NCBI RefSeq assembly: GCF_008691045.1
Contig: NZ_VMSO01000005.1
Span: forward strand, 1 to 64,000
Source: Mediterraneibacter catenae
GTDB taxonomy: Bacteria > Bacillota > Clostridia > Lachnospirales > Lachnospiraceae
Direction of reading: 5' to 3'
DNA length: 64,000 bases
The position numbers and the translations under genes are program-made. Below, in pieces: positions 8,480 through 18,292 of the stretch (position 1 is its first letter; every line of letters starts with the position of its first letter). The notes under the pieces are model-generated. The model searched no databases and was not told the DNA's origin. It was given only the letters and a program-made list of their open reading frames with translations.

Positions 8480-9874
8480 TTACTGTCCCTCATTCGAAGA
8501 ACTGTCTCCTGACGAACTGCTGTCCGTGCTCCCGTCATCTGATGAACTGCTGTCTGCGGCCGACGAAAGACTGTCCAGATTTGTCTGTGCCTCCTCAGCG
8601 TAATCCGAGTCTGCATATTCATCCACAACCCTCTGGAAATATGTAATAGCATTTTCATTATCGCCATTACCCCTATATGCCTGCGCAAGATTAAAAAGCG
8701 CCTGTCCGTTGTTATATCCTGCATTCATACGGACAACTTTATAAAATGCATCGACAGCTCCCTGATAATTTCCCGCATTTAATGCTTCTGTACCCGTAGA
8801 GAAATTCGTCTCGCATGCGCTTGGATAGATCGCATCCGTCAGCTCATCATATCTCGACTGCCCGCTCTCGCCAAGAGAGTCTCTGTTGATGCCGATCAGA
8901 GAATCCGCCATCGTCGTATAACTGTATTCTCCCGAATTATACTGTTCGCTTACTGTCATAAGGCTCTCGTAACTGTCACGTGTCGTCTGGGCCTGATTTG
9001 TATCTGCTTCTACTTCTTCTCCGGATGCCCGGTAATTATCCAGTGTCCTTGTCTGAGCACTGACCTGAGCTTCCAGTGTCTTTATCTGCTCGCTGTAGTC
9101 CCGCATCTGATTATTCAGCCTGTCTGTTTCCGACTGGTTTGCGGCAGGTGCCACGAGAAACCATATAACTGCCGCTCCGATCGCAGCTCCGATAAAAATA
9201 TTTGCCACCGCCAGATGGCTTGCCATGGCTTTGACTCGGGAGTGCTTTGGCTGAATGATTGTCTCGTTTCCGAGGCTGTACTCTACTGCATCCTCTTTCT
9301 TTTTCCCGGCTCTGCGCCGCTGTTTACCTCTCTGATGTGTGAGCTCATGCATATATTTCAATGTCAGCTCATTTCCGGTATCCAGCTTTCTCGCCTGCCG
9401 TACCATCTGACGTGCGCGCGTATACTGTCCGGTATGCAGATAAAGAAGAGCCAGGAGCTGATGCGCCTTTAAAAAGCTTGGATGCGATGCCACCACCTGC
9501 TTCAGCTGGATAATCGCCAGATCCTCCCCGTTCTGCTGACAGTAGCCCAGACACTGGTTATATTTCTTGATTGCCAGATTGATCGTCTCAAGTTCCTTTG
9601 CGGATGCCTGTACTGTGTTGATATAATAATCCGCTATATTATTATAAGAACGCAGATTCTTGCTGATAATCCATTCCACCAGTGCCTCCGGCACCTCACC
9701 GATCCCGTAATAGACAAGCCCCAGAAGATTCCTCGCCGCAATATTTTCCCTGTTGAACTGCAGGCTGCGCCGCAGCGAGACGATCGCACCGGACATGTCC
9801 CTGATCTGAGCCTTGCGCAAGCCGTCGTTATACCAGTAATTAGACTGATATACGATCTTCTTCGTGTAATCCAT
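8480..9874 (-). CDS. TPR-repeat protein with one transmembrane helix
   Basis: This 464-residue protein has tetratricopeptide repeats in its N-terminal third (about residues 15-175, for example SFLKAHQLLALLYLHTGQYTRARQMV). A basic stretch and a single membrane helix follow (about 222-243). After this come a coiled coil (about 245-300), more TPRs (about 350-435) and a low-complexity Ser/Asp tail. Such proteins are scaffolds; no enzyme motif is present. It follows the 44-residue ORF and folC in the same direction and ends at a strong terminator. The partner is unknown. Confidence 0.75.
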   Translation of the reverse strand: MDYTKKIVYQSNYWYNDGLRKAQIRDMSGAIVSLRRSLQFNRENIAARNLLGLVYYGIGEVPEALVEWIISKNLRSYNNIADYYINTVQASAKELETINLAIKKYNQCLGYCQQNGEDLAIIQLKQVVASHPSFLKAHQLLALLYLHTGQYTRARQMVRQARKLDTGNELTLKYMHELTHQRGKQRRRAGKKKEDAVEYSLGNETIIQPKHSRVKAMASHLAVANIFIGAAIGAAVIWFLVAPAANQSETDRLNNQMRDYSEQIKTLEAQVSAQTRTLDNYRASGEEVEADTNQAQTTRDSYESLMTVSEQYNSGEYSYTTMADSLIGINRDSLGESGQSRYDELTDAIYPSACETNFSTGTEALNAGNYQGAVDAFYKVVRMNAGYNNGQALFNLAQAYRGNGDNENAITYFQRVVDEYADSDYAEEAQTNLDSLSSAADSSSSDDGSTDSSSSGDSSSNEGQ

Positions 9875-9895
9875 TTATACCCACCATTCTGTATC

Positions 9896-10030
9896 TTATT
9901 TATTCTGATCCATGACTTGTTTTAAAAGATCTGTCATATCCGACAGGTCTTCCTGATAAACTGCATCTTCAATTTCCTCGACTTCAAGACTTGGTTTAAA
10001 CTTCTTTAATTCCTCTTCGTAATTCAGCAT
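9896..10030 (-). CDS. Small acidic 44-residue protein overlapping folC
   Basis: The ORF starts with ATG at 10030 and has a strong GGAGGT site 8 bases upstream, inside the end of folC, which it overlaps by 35 bases. It stops with TAA at 9896, 21 bases before the TPR gene. The product is acidic and probably helical (MLNYEEELKK..., ending VMDQNK), without membrane segments. Start signal, spacing and overlap argue for real, coupled translation. The family is not recognised; a partner of the TPR protein or FolC would be a guess. Confidence 0.55.
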   Translation of the reverse strand: MLNYEEELKKFKPSLEVEEIEDAVYQEDLSDMTDLLKQVMDQNK

Positions 10031-11315
10031 CTGACTTTACCTCCTGAATCAATTCCTCTATCATGCCCGTCAGGTAGAGTGAGCCGAGACAGTACAGTCT
10101 GCGGCTGTCCTTATGTTCAAGCGCCCACACAAAAGCTTCTCTTGCAGATTCTTTCACTACAACGGGCTTTTCCGTATATTTCCTGAAAACAGCCCCCAGC
10201 CGCTCTGCCCCTGTTCCGCGGGAATCGTCGATATGCGTCACCACATATAAGTCAGCCCTCAGATCCCTGCACAGTACGGCCGCCATCTTCTCATATTCTT
10301 TGTCTTTCACCGCAGAAAATAATATCATATTCCCGGTCTCATCCTGCGGAATGCTCTGAATAAATGCCTCGACTGCACTTATATTATGAGCTCCGTCCAC
10401 GTACACTTCCGGAAGGACTTCTTCCATCCTGCCGGCCCATTTCAACCCGGACAGGACTTTTCTCCACCGCGCCGTGTGAGCGTTTTCTCCAAAGAGATGT
10501 CTCATCACTTCCATGGCCAGCATGGCATTGCCCGGCTGATATATTCCCGTATTGTTTAATTCCCACGTGGTATTTCCATAATAAGCACTGGAGCAGGAAA
10601 ATGCAATATGTTTGTCCTTTATTCCGAGAATTTCGTACGCATCTTTCCCGATTTTTTTACAGAAGCTTCTGTTTTTCTGCGCTGCCTTTTCAATGACGCT
10701 GTCGCTTTCGACCGAGGATCCGGCGTAAAATACAGGCACGCCCGGACGGATGATCCCGGCCTTCTCCGACGCGATCTGCGCCAGAGTATCTCCCAGATAC
10801 TGCATGTGGTCGTACCCGATGGAAGTGATCGCGCAGACCAGAGGCGTCTCAACAGCACTGGTCGCATCCAGCCTTCCGCCAAGCCCTGTCTCAAGGATCG
10901 CATACTCCACTCCCGCTTCGCGGAATGCACACAACGCCATTCCAAGAAGGAATTCAAAAAAAGTCGGATGAGAGAGATTGCTCTCATCCATGGCTTTCAC
11001 AGCCCCCAGTACCTTTTCAAAGTTTTCTCTGAAAGACTCATCATCGATCGGGCTGCCGTCAACGACGATACGCTCATTGATCTTAACCAGGTGGGGGGAA
11101 GTGAAAAGCCCCGTCCGTTTTTCCTCCGAACGGAGCATCCCGTCAAGATACGCACACACGGAACCTTTTCCGTTAGTTCCCGCCACATGGATCACCTTCA
11201 GGCCATCCTGTGGGTCGCCGAGATATTTCAGAAAGGTCTTCGTGTGTACCGCATCATTCTTCTTTGTAAATTTAGGAATTTCCAGTATATACTTTACTGC
11301 TTCTTCGTATGTCAT
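9996..11315 (-). CDS. folC: Bifunctional folylpolyglutamate / dihydrofolate synthase
   Basis: This 439-residue Mur-ligase family protein has the ATP loop GTNGKGS at residues 46-52 and the FolC pattern LFTSPHLVKINERI that follows. ILETGLGGRLDATSAV and the central SIGYDHMQYLG are also typical. FolC adds glutamates to folates and can join dihydropteroate with glutamate. Other folate genes are absent from the window. It starts 4 bases inside the end of the sulfatase gene. Confidence 0.92.
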   Translation of the reverse strand: MTYEEAVKYILEIPKFTKKNDAVHTKTFLKYLGDPQDGLKVIHVAGTNGKGSVCAYLDGMLRSEEKRTGLFTSPHLVKINERIVVDGSPIDDESFRENFEKVLGAVKAMDESNLSHPTFFEFLLGMALCAFREAGVEYAILETGLGGRLDATSAVETPLVCAITSIGYDHMQYLGDTLAQIASEKAGIIRPGVPVFYAGSSVESDSVIEKAAQKNRSFCKKIGKDAYEILGIKDKHIAFSCSSAYYGNTTWELNNTGIYQPGNAMLAMEVMRHLFGENAHTARWRKVLSGLKWAGRMEEVLPEVYVDGAHNISAVEAFIQSIPQDETGNMILFSAVKDKEYEKMAAVLCRDLRADLYVVTHIDDSRGTGAERLGAVFRKYTEKPVVVKESAREAFVWALEHKDSRRLYCLGSLYLTGMIEELIQEVKSDAELRRGIKEV

Positions 11316-13534
11316 TCTTCCTGTTCTTCTTCCTGCTCTACAAACGCCTGACGTCCGTTCTGCGGCGCTTCCGGATCTGCCGGAAGCTCGGTCAGGGTTC
11401 CATTGTTATATTCGTATGTCTTCGACTCCCTGAATATTGTATTACTTGAACCAACCTGCGCCACCATGACTGTGTCGCCATCGTTGATCTCGGATTCTTT
11501 CAGATCCAGTCTTGTATTATTCAGGAATGTTGTCGTCTGCTTCTCTCCGTTGATATAGACTTTGCTCTGCTTCGTGAAGTTGTCACCGTAAATACTGTAA
11601 GTCGTTCCGTCAGCCTGCACGACCATCTGGGAGATTTCTGCGTCTTTAACACCCATGACCATATGCTCCTCGGGAACAGGCATGCCGGAATCGCCATACA
11701 CATACTGGTCGCCGTACATCATATCATACTGGAGCAGCTCCAGATCCGCCAGATAATTCTTTGTTTCACGGCGCTGCTGATGATAATTAAACACTGTGCC
11801 GGAATGAATGTCCAGACGTTCGAACACTTCTGCCATGATCTGATATGCCGCTATGTTCTCGTCCTGTTTCTCCAGCCCGATATTATCCCAGATCACATAG
11901 TTTGTATTGTAGAGGTATCTGCTCTTAAGATCTTTCGCTTCAAGGTTCATGGTCGGGAGGTGGTCCCCGTAGAACACAAGCACTGTAGGTTCATTTCTGG
12001 ACTCTACCGCCTCGATCAGCTCACCCGCGAATTTATCCATTTCATGGACAAGATTGACATAATACTCCCAGGCATTTCTCTCTCCTTCGTCCTCGACACC
12101 GCTTACAACGATCTCTGGATCTTCAAGGACCTTTTCTGTCGGATATTCTCCATGCCCCTCCACACTTATCGTAAAGACAAAATCCTGACCTTCTGTCGTA
12201 TCCATAGATTCCATGATATTCGGCACGAGGATATCATCTGTCGCCCAGCCTTTCGGCGTAGTCTGAAGGATATTCATGAACTCCTTGCTCGTATAATGGT
12301 CAAACCCCATCTTGTTAAAAACCTGTGCGCGGCTGTAGAAATTACCACCGTTATTGTGCAGCGCCTCTGCACCGTAGCCGAGGGCTTTCAGCGCGCTGGC
12401 AGCACTCTCCATCTGGTTAAACTTCGCGTAAGTCTTATACGGATATTCTCCCGGTCCGAAGAAACGCATGCTCATGCCGGTAAGGACTTCAAACTCTGTG
12501 TTGGCTGTTCCGGCTCCCACGGAAGGCACTTTAAAATACCCGCTGGAATATTCGTCAAACAGTTTCCTTAAGTTCGGGATCGGATCCTCGGAGAACCTGA
12601 GCCACTCCACTTCCGTCGGATCGAAGAAAGACTCCAGCTGCACAAACATAATATTAGGCACCTCGTCCTCCGAAAGTCCGGTACTGCTCTGAGTCAGTTT
12701 CCCGTTATCCGTGATCTCATTCATCGTCTCTTCACTGTAGCCTGCCGGCTCATTGATACCCGTATTGAACAGGCTGGCAGAAAAACAGTACGGGAAGCCG
12801 TAGTCTTCATAGGCAAAAGCAATATTCCCGAAGTAATTCGAGATTACACGTTTATCTATGGCCACATCTGTCAGCCACAGGCATGCAGCAAATGAGACTC
12901 CGACGCCGCACAGGGCAATAAACCTGTGCATCTTTCCCGTAAACTGCCCGCCTCTTCTCCACATGGAAACAACCCAGAAAATAAGGGCCACCACGCCGAT
13001 AATGATCATAACAAGCTCAAAAGCATTGAAGTAGCTGTTCATCACCGCCAGTGCTTCCGACATTGCTTTCAGGTCCTGCGCATTGAACGGCGTCACTCTC
13101 TTAGTGAGGAGATATCCGTTACAGATACCTAAAACCACCCAGAACACACTGACCAGTATTCGGGCAAACACTCTCCTTCTCACCAGATATACGATGGAGA
13201 ATGTCGCAAATATCATAAACGAATTATACAGGAACACAAGAGGTGTTCCTGTCATGTAATCCCACGCCTCAAAAGGAGACAGACGGGATATAGTCTCGAT
13301 CAGGAAGTTGATCACACATGCAAGAAGGAAGTGGAGCGGCAGGGAGAGCCTGTTCATCCACTTATAGACCGGCTGCATTTTCTTCGCGAACTTACTGTTC
13401 CGCCGTTCTTCCAGTATGCGCTGCCTGCGCTCTTTCTTCTCCTTGAAATGACGCTTGATATCTTCTTTTTTCAGATTTCTGACTTTAGTAAAAAATCCTT
13501 TGATATCAGGTTTCCTGATATGAATACGTTTCAT
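11312..13534 (-). CDS. LTA synthase-like membrane sulfatase/phosphotransferase
   Basis: This 740-residue protein has a basic N-terminus, about five membrane helices (residues 62-225) and a large extracellular sulfatase domain (about 290-600). Metal and catalytic residues of the LtaS family are visible: E301 (MFVQLESFF), T343 in GAGTANTEFEVLTG, and FYGDHLPTM further on. The C-terminal 150 residues form an extra, probably beta-rich domain. LtaS transfers glycerol phosphate from phosphatidylglycerol to the cell surface. Which polymer is made here is not clear, and other family members act differently. Confidence 0.82.
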   Translation of the reverse strand: MKRIHIRKPDIKGFFTKVRNLKKEDIKRHFKEKKERRQRILEERRNSKFAKKMQPVYKWMNRLSLPLHFLLACVINFLIETISRLSPFEAWDYMTGTPLVFLYNSFMIFATFSIVYLVRRRVFARILVSVFWVVLGICNGYLLTKRVTPFNAQDLKAMSEALAVMNSYFNAFELVMIIIGVVALIFWVVSMWRRGGQFTGKMHRFIALCGVGVSFAACLWLTDVAIDKRVISNYFGNIAFAYEDYGFPYCFSASLFNTGINEPAGYSEETMNEITDNGKLTQSSTGLSEDEVPNIMFVQLESFFDPTEVEWLRFSEDPIPNLRKLFDEYSSGYFKVPSVGAGTANTEFEVLTGMSMRFFGPGEYPYKTYAKFNQMESAASALKALGYGAEALHNNGGNFYSRAQVFNKMGFDHYTSKEFMNILQTTPKGWATDDILVPNIMESMDTTEGQDFVFTISVEGHGEYPTEKVLEDPEIVVSGVEDEGERNAWEYYVNLVHEMDKFAGELIEAVESRNEPTVLVFYGDHLPTMNLEAKDLKSRYLYNTNYVIWDNIGLEKQDENIAAYQIMAEVFERLDIHSGTVFNYHQQRRETKNYLADLELLQYDMMYGDQYVYGDSGMPVPEEHMVMGVKDAEISQMVVQADGTTYSIYGDNFTKQSKVYINGEKQTTTFLNNTRLDLKESEINDGDTVMVAQVGSSNTIFRESKTYEYNNGTLTELPADPEAPQNGRQAFVEQEEEQEE

Positions 13535-13579
13535 GTATGATCTTACATCCTTTCTTCTCCAAGAGGAAATCTTTGTAAA

Positions 13580-16228
13580 CTATTTTACAAGCCCCGCCAT
13601 TCTCTCTTTCACCTGTGCGAGCATCTGGGTGTATTTCTCCAGTTTGTCTCTCTCCGCCTGGACTTTATCCGCCGGAGCCTTGCTCACGAACTTCTCATTC
13701 GAGAGCATTCCTTCTGCTCTCTTTATCTCTTTATTCAGTCTTGCCTCTTCTTTAGCAAGTCTTTCCTTCTCCTGCTCAAAATCTACCAAATCCTCAAGCG
13801 GCAGGTATACGACTGCATCCGGAACAACAACAGATACCGCACTGTCTGCAATACCTTCTTTGTCTCCCTGGATCAGGATCTCGTTTGCCATCATCAGCGG
13901 TTTCACAGACGCGCTGACCGCTTCAATACCGCTGCAGAGTTCTTCCATAGTGCAGACAATATATACTTTCGTCTTCCTGCTGTTCGGCACATCCATCTCA
14001 GAACGGATATTACGGATACCTCTCGTGATCGCTTTCACATGTTCCATCACGTTCTCGTCCGCCGGGAAATTCCACTCGTCTTTGTACTTCGGCCACTCTG
14101 ACATCATCAGAGACTCTTCTTCCGGTACAAGCGCGCTGTAGATTTCCTCTGTAATAAACGGCATGAACGGATGGAGCAGTTTCAGCGCCTGTCCGAGAAC
14201 CGTCTTCAGTACCCACAGAACGCAGTTCGCAGCTTCCGGATCTTCTTCTGCGTGGTAGATACGGTATTTCGCAAGCTCCACATACCAGTCACAGAATTCA
14301 TCCCAGATAAAGTCGTAGACTTTCTGTACTGCGATACCGAGCTCGTATTTGTCCATGTTCTCTGTCACGTCTTTTGCCAGTGTGTTCACCGCGGAGAGGA
14401 TCCAGCGGTCAGCCGGCGTCAGGAGTGCGTCATCCGGTTTGTCGATGACATTTTCCTTCATATTCATAAGGATGAAACGTGATGCATTCCATACCTTGTT
14501 TGCAAAATTCCTGCTCGCCTCTACTCTCTCGTTGTAGAAACGCATGTCGTTGCCCGGCGCGTTTCCGGTCACAAGCGTCAGTCTAAGCGCGTCAGCGCCA
14601 TACTTGTCGATGATCTCAAGCGGATCAATACCGTTTCCGAGAGATTTACTCATCTTGCGTCCCTGAGAATCACGTACCAGTCCGTGAATGAGCACGGTGT
14701 GAAACGGCGACTTTCCTGTGTGCGCGTATCCTGAGAATACCATACGGATAACCCAGAAGAAGATGATGTCATATCCGGTCACAAGCACATCGGTCGGATA
14801 GAAATAATCCAGATCCTCTGTCTTGTCCGGCCACCCAAGGGTAGAGAACGGCCACAGGGCTGATGAGAACCATGTATCCAGAGTATCCTCATCCTGTGTG
14901 AAATGCGTGCATCCGCAGTGCGGACATTTCTCCGGCGCCTGTCTGTCTACGACGAACTCACCGCACTCGTCGCAGTAATATGCCGGAATTCTGTGTCCCC
15001 ACCAGATCTGGCGGGAAATACACCAGTCTTTGATATTCTCAAGCCAGTGCAGATAGATCTTGTCAAAACGGTCCGGAACGAATTTAAGCTCGCCGGTCTT
15101 TAATGCGTTGATCGCCGGTTTCGCCAGTTCATCCATCTTCACGAACCACTGCTGTTTGATGAGCGGCTCTACCGTAGTGCCGCAGCGGTCATGAGTTCCT
15201 ACCGCGTGTGTGTGCGGAACAACTTTTACAAGATATCCCTGCTCCTCCAGTTCTTTTACGATAGCTTTTCTCGCCTCGTAGCGGTCCATGCCCGCGTATT
15301 TGCCGCCATTTTCATTGATCGTGGCATCATCGTTCATGATGTTGATCTCCGGCAGGTTGTGACGCTTGCCTACTTCGAAGTCATTCGGGTCGTGAGCCGG
15401 TGTGATCTTCACAGCTCCGGTACCGAACTCTTTGTCTACATAATAATCCGCAACGATCGGGATCTCTCGTCCTACAAGCGGCAGGATCACGTTCTTGCCT
15501 ACGATATCCTGATAACGCTCATCATCCGGATGAACGGCGATCGCAGTATCTCCGAGCATTGTCTCCGGACGTGTAGTCGCGATCTCGAGGAAACGGTCTG
15601 TTCCCACGATCGGGTATTTGATGTGCCAGAAGTGCCCTTCCTGCTCTTCGTGCTCTACCTCTGCATCAGACAGGGAAGTCTTACATTTCGGGCACCAGTT
15701 GATGATTCTTGATCCTTTGTAAATATATCCTTTTTTATACAGGCTGATAAATACTTCCTCGACCGCCTTGGAACATCCCTCGTCCATGGTAAAACGCTCT
15801 CTGTCCCAATCACAGGAGACGCCCAGTTTCTTGAGCTGTCCCTCGATCGTGCCCGCATACTCTTCTTTCCACTGCCAGGTTCTCTCTAAGAAGCCCTCGC
15901 GGCCGAGTTCCTTCTTATCGATTCCCTCTTCCTTGAGCTGGTTAGTCACCTTGACTTCTGTGGAAATCGCCGCATGGTCTGTTCCCGGAATCCAAAGCGC
16001 ATTATATCCTTCCATCCTTTTATAACGGATCAGGATATCCTGAAGCGTATTGTCAAGGGCGTGGCCCATGTGAAGCTTTCCTGTGATATTCGGAGGCGGC
16101 ATCACCGTTGTAAACGGTTTTCTGCTGCGGTCCACTTCCGCGTGAAAGTATTTGTTCTCACACCATTTTTCATACAGTTTCTCTTCGATCGCTTTCGGAT
16201 CATAAGTCTTTGCCAATTCTTTGCTCAT
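13580..16228 (-). CDS. valS: Valyl-tRNA synthetase
   Basis: This 882-residue class I synthetase has the HIGH-type motif HMGH at residues 53-56 and [14 protein letters not shown] near 525. It also has the editing domain and a C-terminal coiled coil (about 810-880) typical of ValRS. Two zinc-type CxxC pairs (WCPKC, YCDEC/CPHC) lie in the middle. The start MSKELAK is chosen because AAAGGAG lies 7 bases upstream. A T-box leader controls it. Confidence 0.96.
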   Translation of the reverse strand: MSKELAKTYDPKAIEEKLYEKWCENKYFHAEVDRSRKPFTTVMPPPNITGKLHMGHALDNTLQDILIRYKRMEGYNALWIPGTDHAAISTEVKVTNQLKEEGIDKKELGREGFLERTWQWKEEYAGTIEGQLKKLGVSCDWDRERFTMDEGCSKAVEEVFISLYKKGYIYKGSRIINWCPKCKTSLSDAEVEHEEQEGHFWHIKYPIVGTDRFLEIATTRPETMLGDTAIAVHPDDERYQDIVGKNVILPLVGREIPIVADYYVDKEFGTGAVKITPAHDPNDFEVGKRHNLPEINIMNDDATINENGGKYAGMDRYEARKAIVKELEEQGYLVKVVPHTHAVGTHDRCGTTVEPLIKQQWFVKMDELAKPAINALKTGELKFVPDRFDKIYLHWLENIKDWCISRQIWWGHRIPAYYCDECGEFVVDRQAPEKCPHCGCTHFTQDEDTLDTWFSSALWPFSTLGWPDKTEDLDYFYPTDVLVTGYDIIFFWVIRMVFSGYAHTGKSPFHTVLIHGLVRDSQGRKMSKSLGNGIDPLEIIDKYGADALRLTLVTGNAPGNDMRFYNERVEASRNFANKVWNASRFILMNMKENVIDKPDDALLTPADRWILSAVNTLAKDVTENMDKYELGIAVQKVYDFIWDEFCDWYVELAKYRIYHAEEDPEAANCVLWVLKTVLGQALKLLHPFMPFITEEIYSALVPEEESLMMSEWPKYKDEWNFPADENVMEHVKAITRGIRNIRSEMDVPNSRKTKVYIVCTMEELCSGIEAVSASVKPLMMANEILIQGDKEGIADSAVSVVVPDAVVYLPLEDLVDFEQEKERLAKEEARLNKEIKRAEGMLSNEKFVSKAPADKVQAERDKLEKYTQMLAQVKERMAGLVK

Positions 16229-16280
16229 TGTATTCTCCTTTAATCCCCCGGTGTTCACGGATTTTTCACAATTACATAAA

Positions 16281-16590
16281 GAAACGCCCTTTACCTAATG
16301 TAAAGGGCGAAGATTCCGCGGTACCACCTTATTTCATACATTTCCCCGGTTTCCGCGTGATTGTTCCGCTCCGGGAAATATATCTCTCAAGTCCTGTAAC
16401 GTGGACCACTCCGGGATAACTTACCCGCATCCCGCCTGCTGATCATATCAGCCATCCTCAGATGCTCTTCGGCTATCCGGTTCAAAAGCTACCTTCCACT
16501 ATCCTTTTCCGAAACCGCCTTACAGCCTGAGGGCGGTTCTCTCTGGCGGAAGTAATAATGTACTCCTCTTCCTCTTCACCTTTGTTACAA
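16281..16590 (-). promoter_or_regulatory. T-box riboswitch before valS
   Basis: The antiterminator T-box TGGTACCGCGGA lies on the minus strand at 16326-16315. It is followed by a terminator hairpin, CGCCCTTTAC (16294-16285 region) pairing with GTAAAGGGCG, then a T-rich run, 56 bases before valS. Upstream, AGAGAGAACCGCC...GGCGGTT gives the Stem I pattern. A GTA triplet at 16492-16490 in GGAAGGTAGC is a possible Val specifier, but I am less sure of it. Uncharged tRNA-Val should switch valS on. Confidence 0.9.
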
Positions 16591-16706
16591 TAGTATTAAC
16601 TAAAAATTAACTATGAAATACTATAGTCGCAAGAGGCTGATTTGTCAAGATATTTAGGAAATCTTAAGATATCAGATGGCGAGTCTGCTATATCGATATT
16701 GGAATA

Positions 16707-16735
16707 TTGCATTTCAAAATCGCATATGCTATAAT
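16707..16735 (+). promoter_or_regulatory. Sigma-A promoter antisense to a tiny ORF
   Basis: TTGCAT (16707-16712), 17 bp, TATAAT (16730-16735), preceded by TGC. It points rightwards and would start an RNA near 16742 that runs through the start codon and ribosome site of the minus-strand ORF 16729-16767. Confidence 0.6.
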
Positions 16736-16767
16736 GCCACTAGGCAAAGAGAAATAATGAACTCCAT
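16729..16767 (-). CDS. Tiny 12-residue hydrophobic ORF, possible type I toxin or its relic
   Basis: ATG at 16767 is preceded by a near-ideal GAGAGGAGGTGAATCAT ribosome site and encodes MEFIISLCLVAL before TAG. Minus-strand extended -10 TGCTATAAT at 16827-16819 could drive it. Small hydrophobic peptides starting MEF..SL occur among type I toxin-like proteins of Clostridia but are normally 25-35 residues, so this may be truncated. The antisense promoter at 16707-16735 overlaps its stop. Translation is inferred from the start signals alone. Confidence 0.4.
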   Translation of the reverse strand: MEFIISLCLVAL

Positions 16768-16856
16768 ATGATTCACCTCCTCTCTGTCACCAGATTTGGA
16801 GGCGGTAACAGGGAAATTATAGCATGAATTTCCTATTACCTTCTACTACTTTTCAG
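16742..16856 (+). ncRNA. Predicted antisense RNA (possible type I antitoxin)
   Basis: An RNA from the promoter at 16707-16735 would start near 16742. It would end at a hairpin in which GGTAACAGGGAAATT (about 16806-16820) pairs with AATTTCCTATTACC (about 16829-16842), followed by a pyrimidine-rich TTCTACTACTTTT. It covers the start codon, ribosome site and leader of the minus-strand 12-codon ORF, and the ORF's own promoter lies in the hairpin. This is the geometry of a type I antitoxin; it is a prediction. Confidence 0.4.
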
Positions 16857-16865
16857 TAAAATACG

Positions 16866-17627
16866 TCACATCATCTCTTCGATCATTCCCACGATATCAT
16901 ACCCGTAATTGTCTCCCGTGGCCCAGCCAAGCCCCTCCGGGTTTTCCTGCTGCCCGAGCCACTGCACATAAGGTGCGGAGCCTTTCTTGACATACTCGTA
17001 TCGGTCATCCACACACTCCTGATTCAGGGAATCTGATGTAGCATATGCTTTTAGATGCTGTATCTGTGCCCGTATCCCGGTCTGTACATCCGGGTAGGAA
17101 TTTCCAGGCACGCCGTTTCCTGTCGTACCCAGACCGGCGAAATTAAACTGCTCGATAGAAGCATCGCCTCCGTACTGTAGAAATCCCGTCTCCTTCATCG
17201 TCTGGGCAAATGCCACCTCAGGACGGACCCCCTCCGCAGTCGCTTCATCATAATACATCTGGCAGAAAGTCTCGATAGAATCCGCGCCGCCCTCAGACAG
17301 CTCTTCTGCCGGATATACCTCTCCTGATGCATTAAAATAATCGACCATCTCCTGAACTGTGATATCGCTGCTTCCCATGATCGGATACTGCCCGTCCGCT
17401 ATTGTCTCCTGCGCCTCTGCCATATCCGGGTTTGTTACAGAATCCTTATTCTCATTTTCTTGACTGGCATTTGTGCTGTCATCCCCGGCAGCCGCCTCAG
17501 TCTGCTCACTCTCAGCGGCACGTGGTGATAAAACTCCTGCAGCACCGGCCAGCCCGAGCGTGAGGACGATCAGCACCGCGAGTCCTGCTTCCATATAACG
17601 CTTAAATACATCATTGTTCCATTTCAT
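16866..17627 (-). CDS. Membrane-anchored glucosaminidase-domain protein
   Basis: This 253-residue protein has an N-terminal helix (about residues 15-33, signal or anchor) and an acidic Thr/Ser/Glu linker. A C-terminal domain (about 95-253) resembles the N-acetylglucosaminidase/LytF family. Its core contains PEVAFAQTMKETGFLQYGG, with the glutamate expected for catalysis, and FNFAGLGTTGNG followed by VQTGIRAQIQHLKAYA. It would cut peptidoglycan glycan strands outside the cell. It is a single gene with no clear partner. Confidence 0.8.
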   Translation of the reverse strand: MKWNNDVFKRYMEAGLAVLIVLTLGLAGAAGVLSPRAAESEQTEAAAGDDSTNASQENENKDSVTNPDMAEAQETIADGQYPIMGSSDITVQEMVDYFNASGEVYPAEELSEGGADSIETFCQMYYDEATAEGVRPEVAFAQTMKETGFLQYGGDASIEQFNFAGLGTTGNGVPGNSYPDVQTGIRAQIQHLKAYATSDSLNQECVDDRYEYVKKGSAPYVQWLGQQENPEGLGWATGDNYGYDIVGMIEEMM

Positions 17628-17776
17628 TCATGCATACACTCCTGTGCAGATCAATCCACATCCGCAGGGAAAATCTTGTATCGGATGCCGCTTGCAGGTT
17701 TCTTTTCATATTATATTATATATGCTTCTGTCAATATGCATAGTTCACTGACGCTATCATGTCTCATAATCAAAAC

Positions 17777-17814
17777 AGCAGCAGGGAAACGGTATATCAG
17801 CCTCTCCTGCTGCT
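17777..17814 (-). terminator. Terminator of the rhamnose mutarotase gene
   Basis: AGCAGCAGG (17777-17785) pairs with CCTGCTGCT (17806-17814). On the minus strand the stem is followed by GTTTTGATT, on the plus strand by ATTTTAAAG. Confidence 0.65.
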
Positions 17815-17848
17815 ATTTTAAAGACACAACTCTCTCCTTCTGATTCAC

Positions 17849-18163
17849 CTAATCTAAATGGAACACCTCATGCAGATCCACAGACACCGGGCTGTTGTCC
17901 GGGTTCGTCTCCATGATATCAGCCATAAAATCCCACCACTTACGGTTAATCGCAGTATCCGCGCTCTCATCCCATTTCGCCGAATCTTCTACTTCAATGT
18001 ATCCGTACAGGACAAGTGTCTCTCTGTCAAGAAAGATCGTATAGTTTTTTCCTCCGTATTCATGGATCATGTCCCGCATCTGGGGCCACAGCTCGTTGTG
18101 ACGTTTTTCGTATTCTGCTTCCATCCCCGGATAGAGCTTCATTTTAAATCCCTTTCTTACCAT
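17849..18163 (-). CDS. L-rhamnose mutarotase
   Basis: This 104-residue protein has the RhaM pattern throughout: KLYPGMEAEYEKRHNELWPQM near the start, then YTIFLD, LYGYIEVED and WWDFMADIMETNPDNSP. RhaM interconverts the alpha and beta anomers of L-rhamnose. It is a lone gene here, without rhamnose isomerase, kinase or aldolase beside it. The related L-fucose mutarotase differs in sequence, so I favour the rhamnose enzyme. AGGGAAAGCGAT precedes the ATG. Confidence 0.85.
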   Translation of the reverse strand: MVRKGFKMKLYPGMEAEYEKRHNELWPQMRDMIHEYGGKNYTIFLDRETLVLYGYIEVEDSAKWDESADTAINRKWWDFMADIMETNPDNSPVSVDLHEVFHLD

Positions 18164-18292
18164 ATCGCTTTCCCTGCCTTTCTGATTATACCTTCTATAA
18201 TAAATACTACTCTACATAGCATTAACAGCATAGAGGAATAATCTCTTATTATAGGTAATTTTTTCAGGCAATTCCACGCCGCGGCCGGACAG

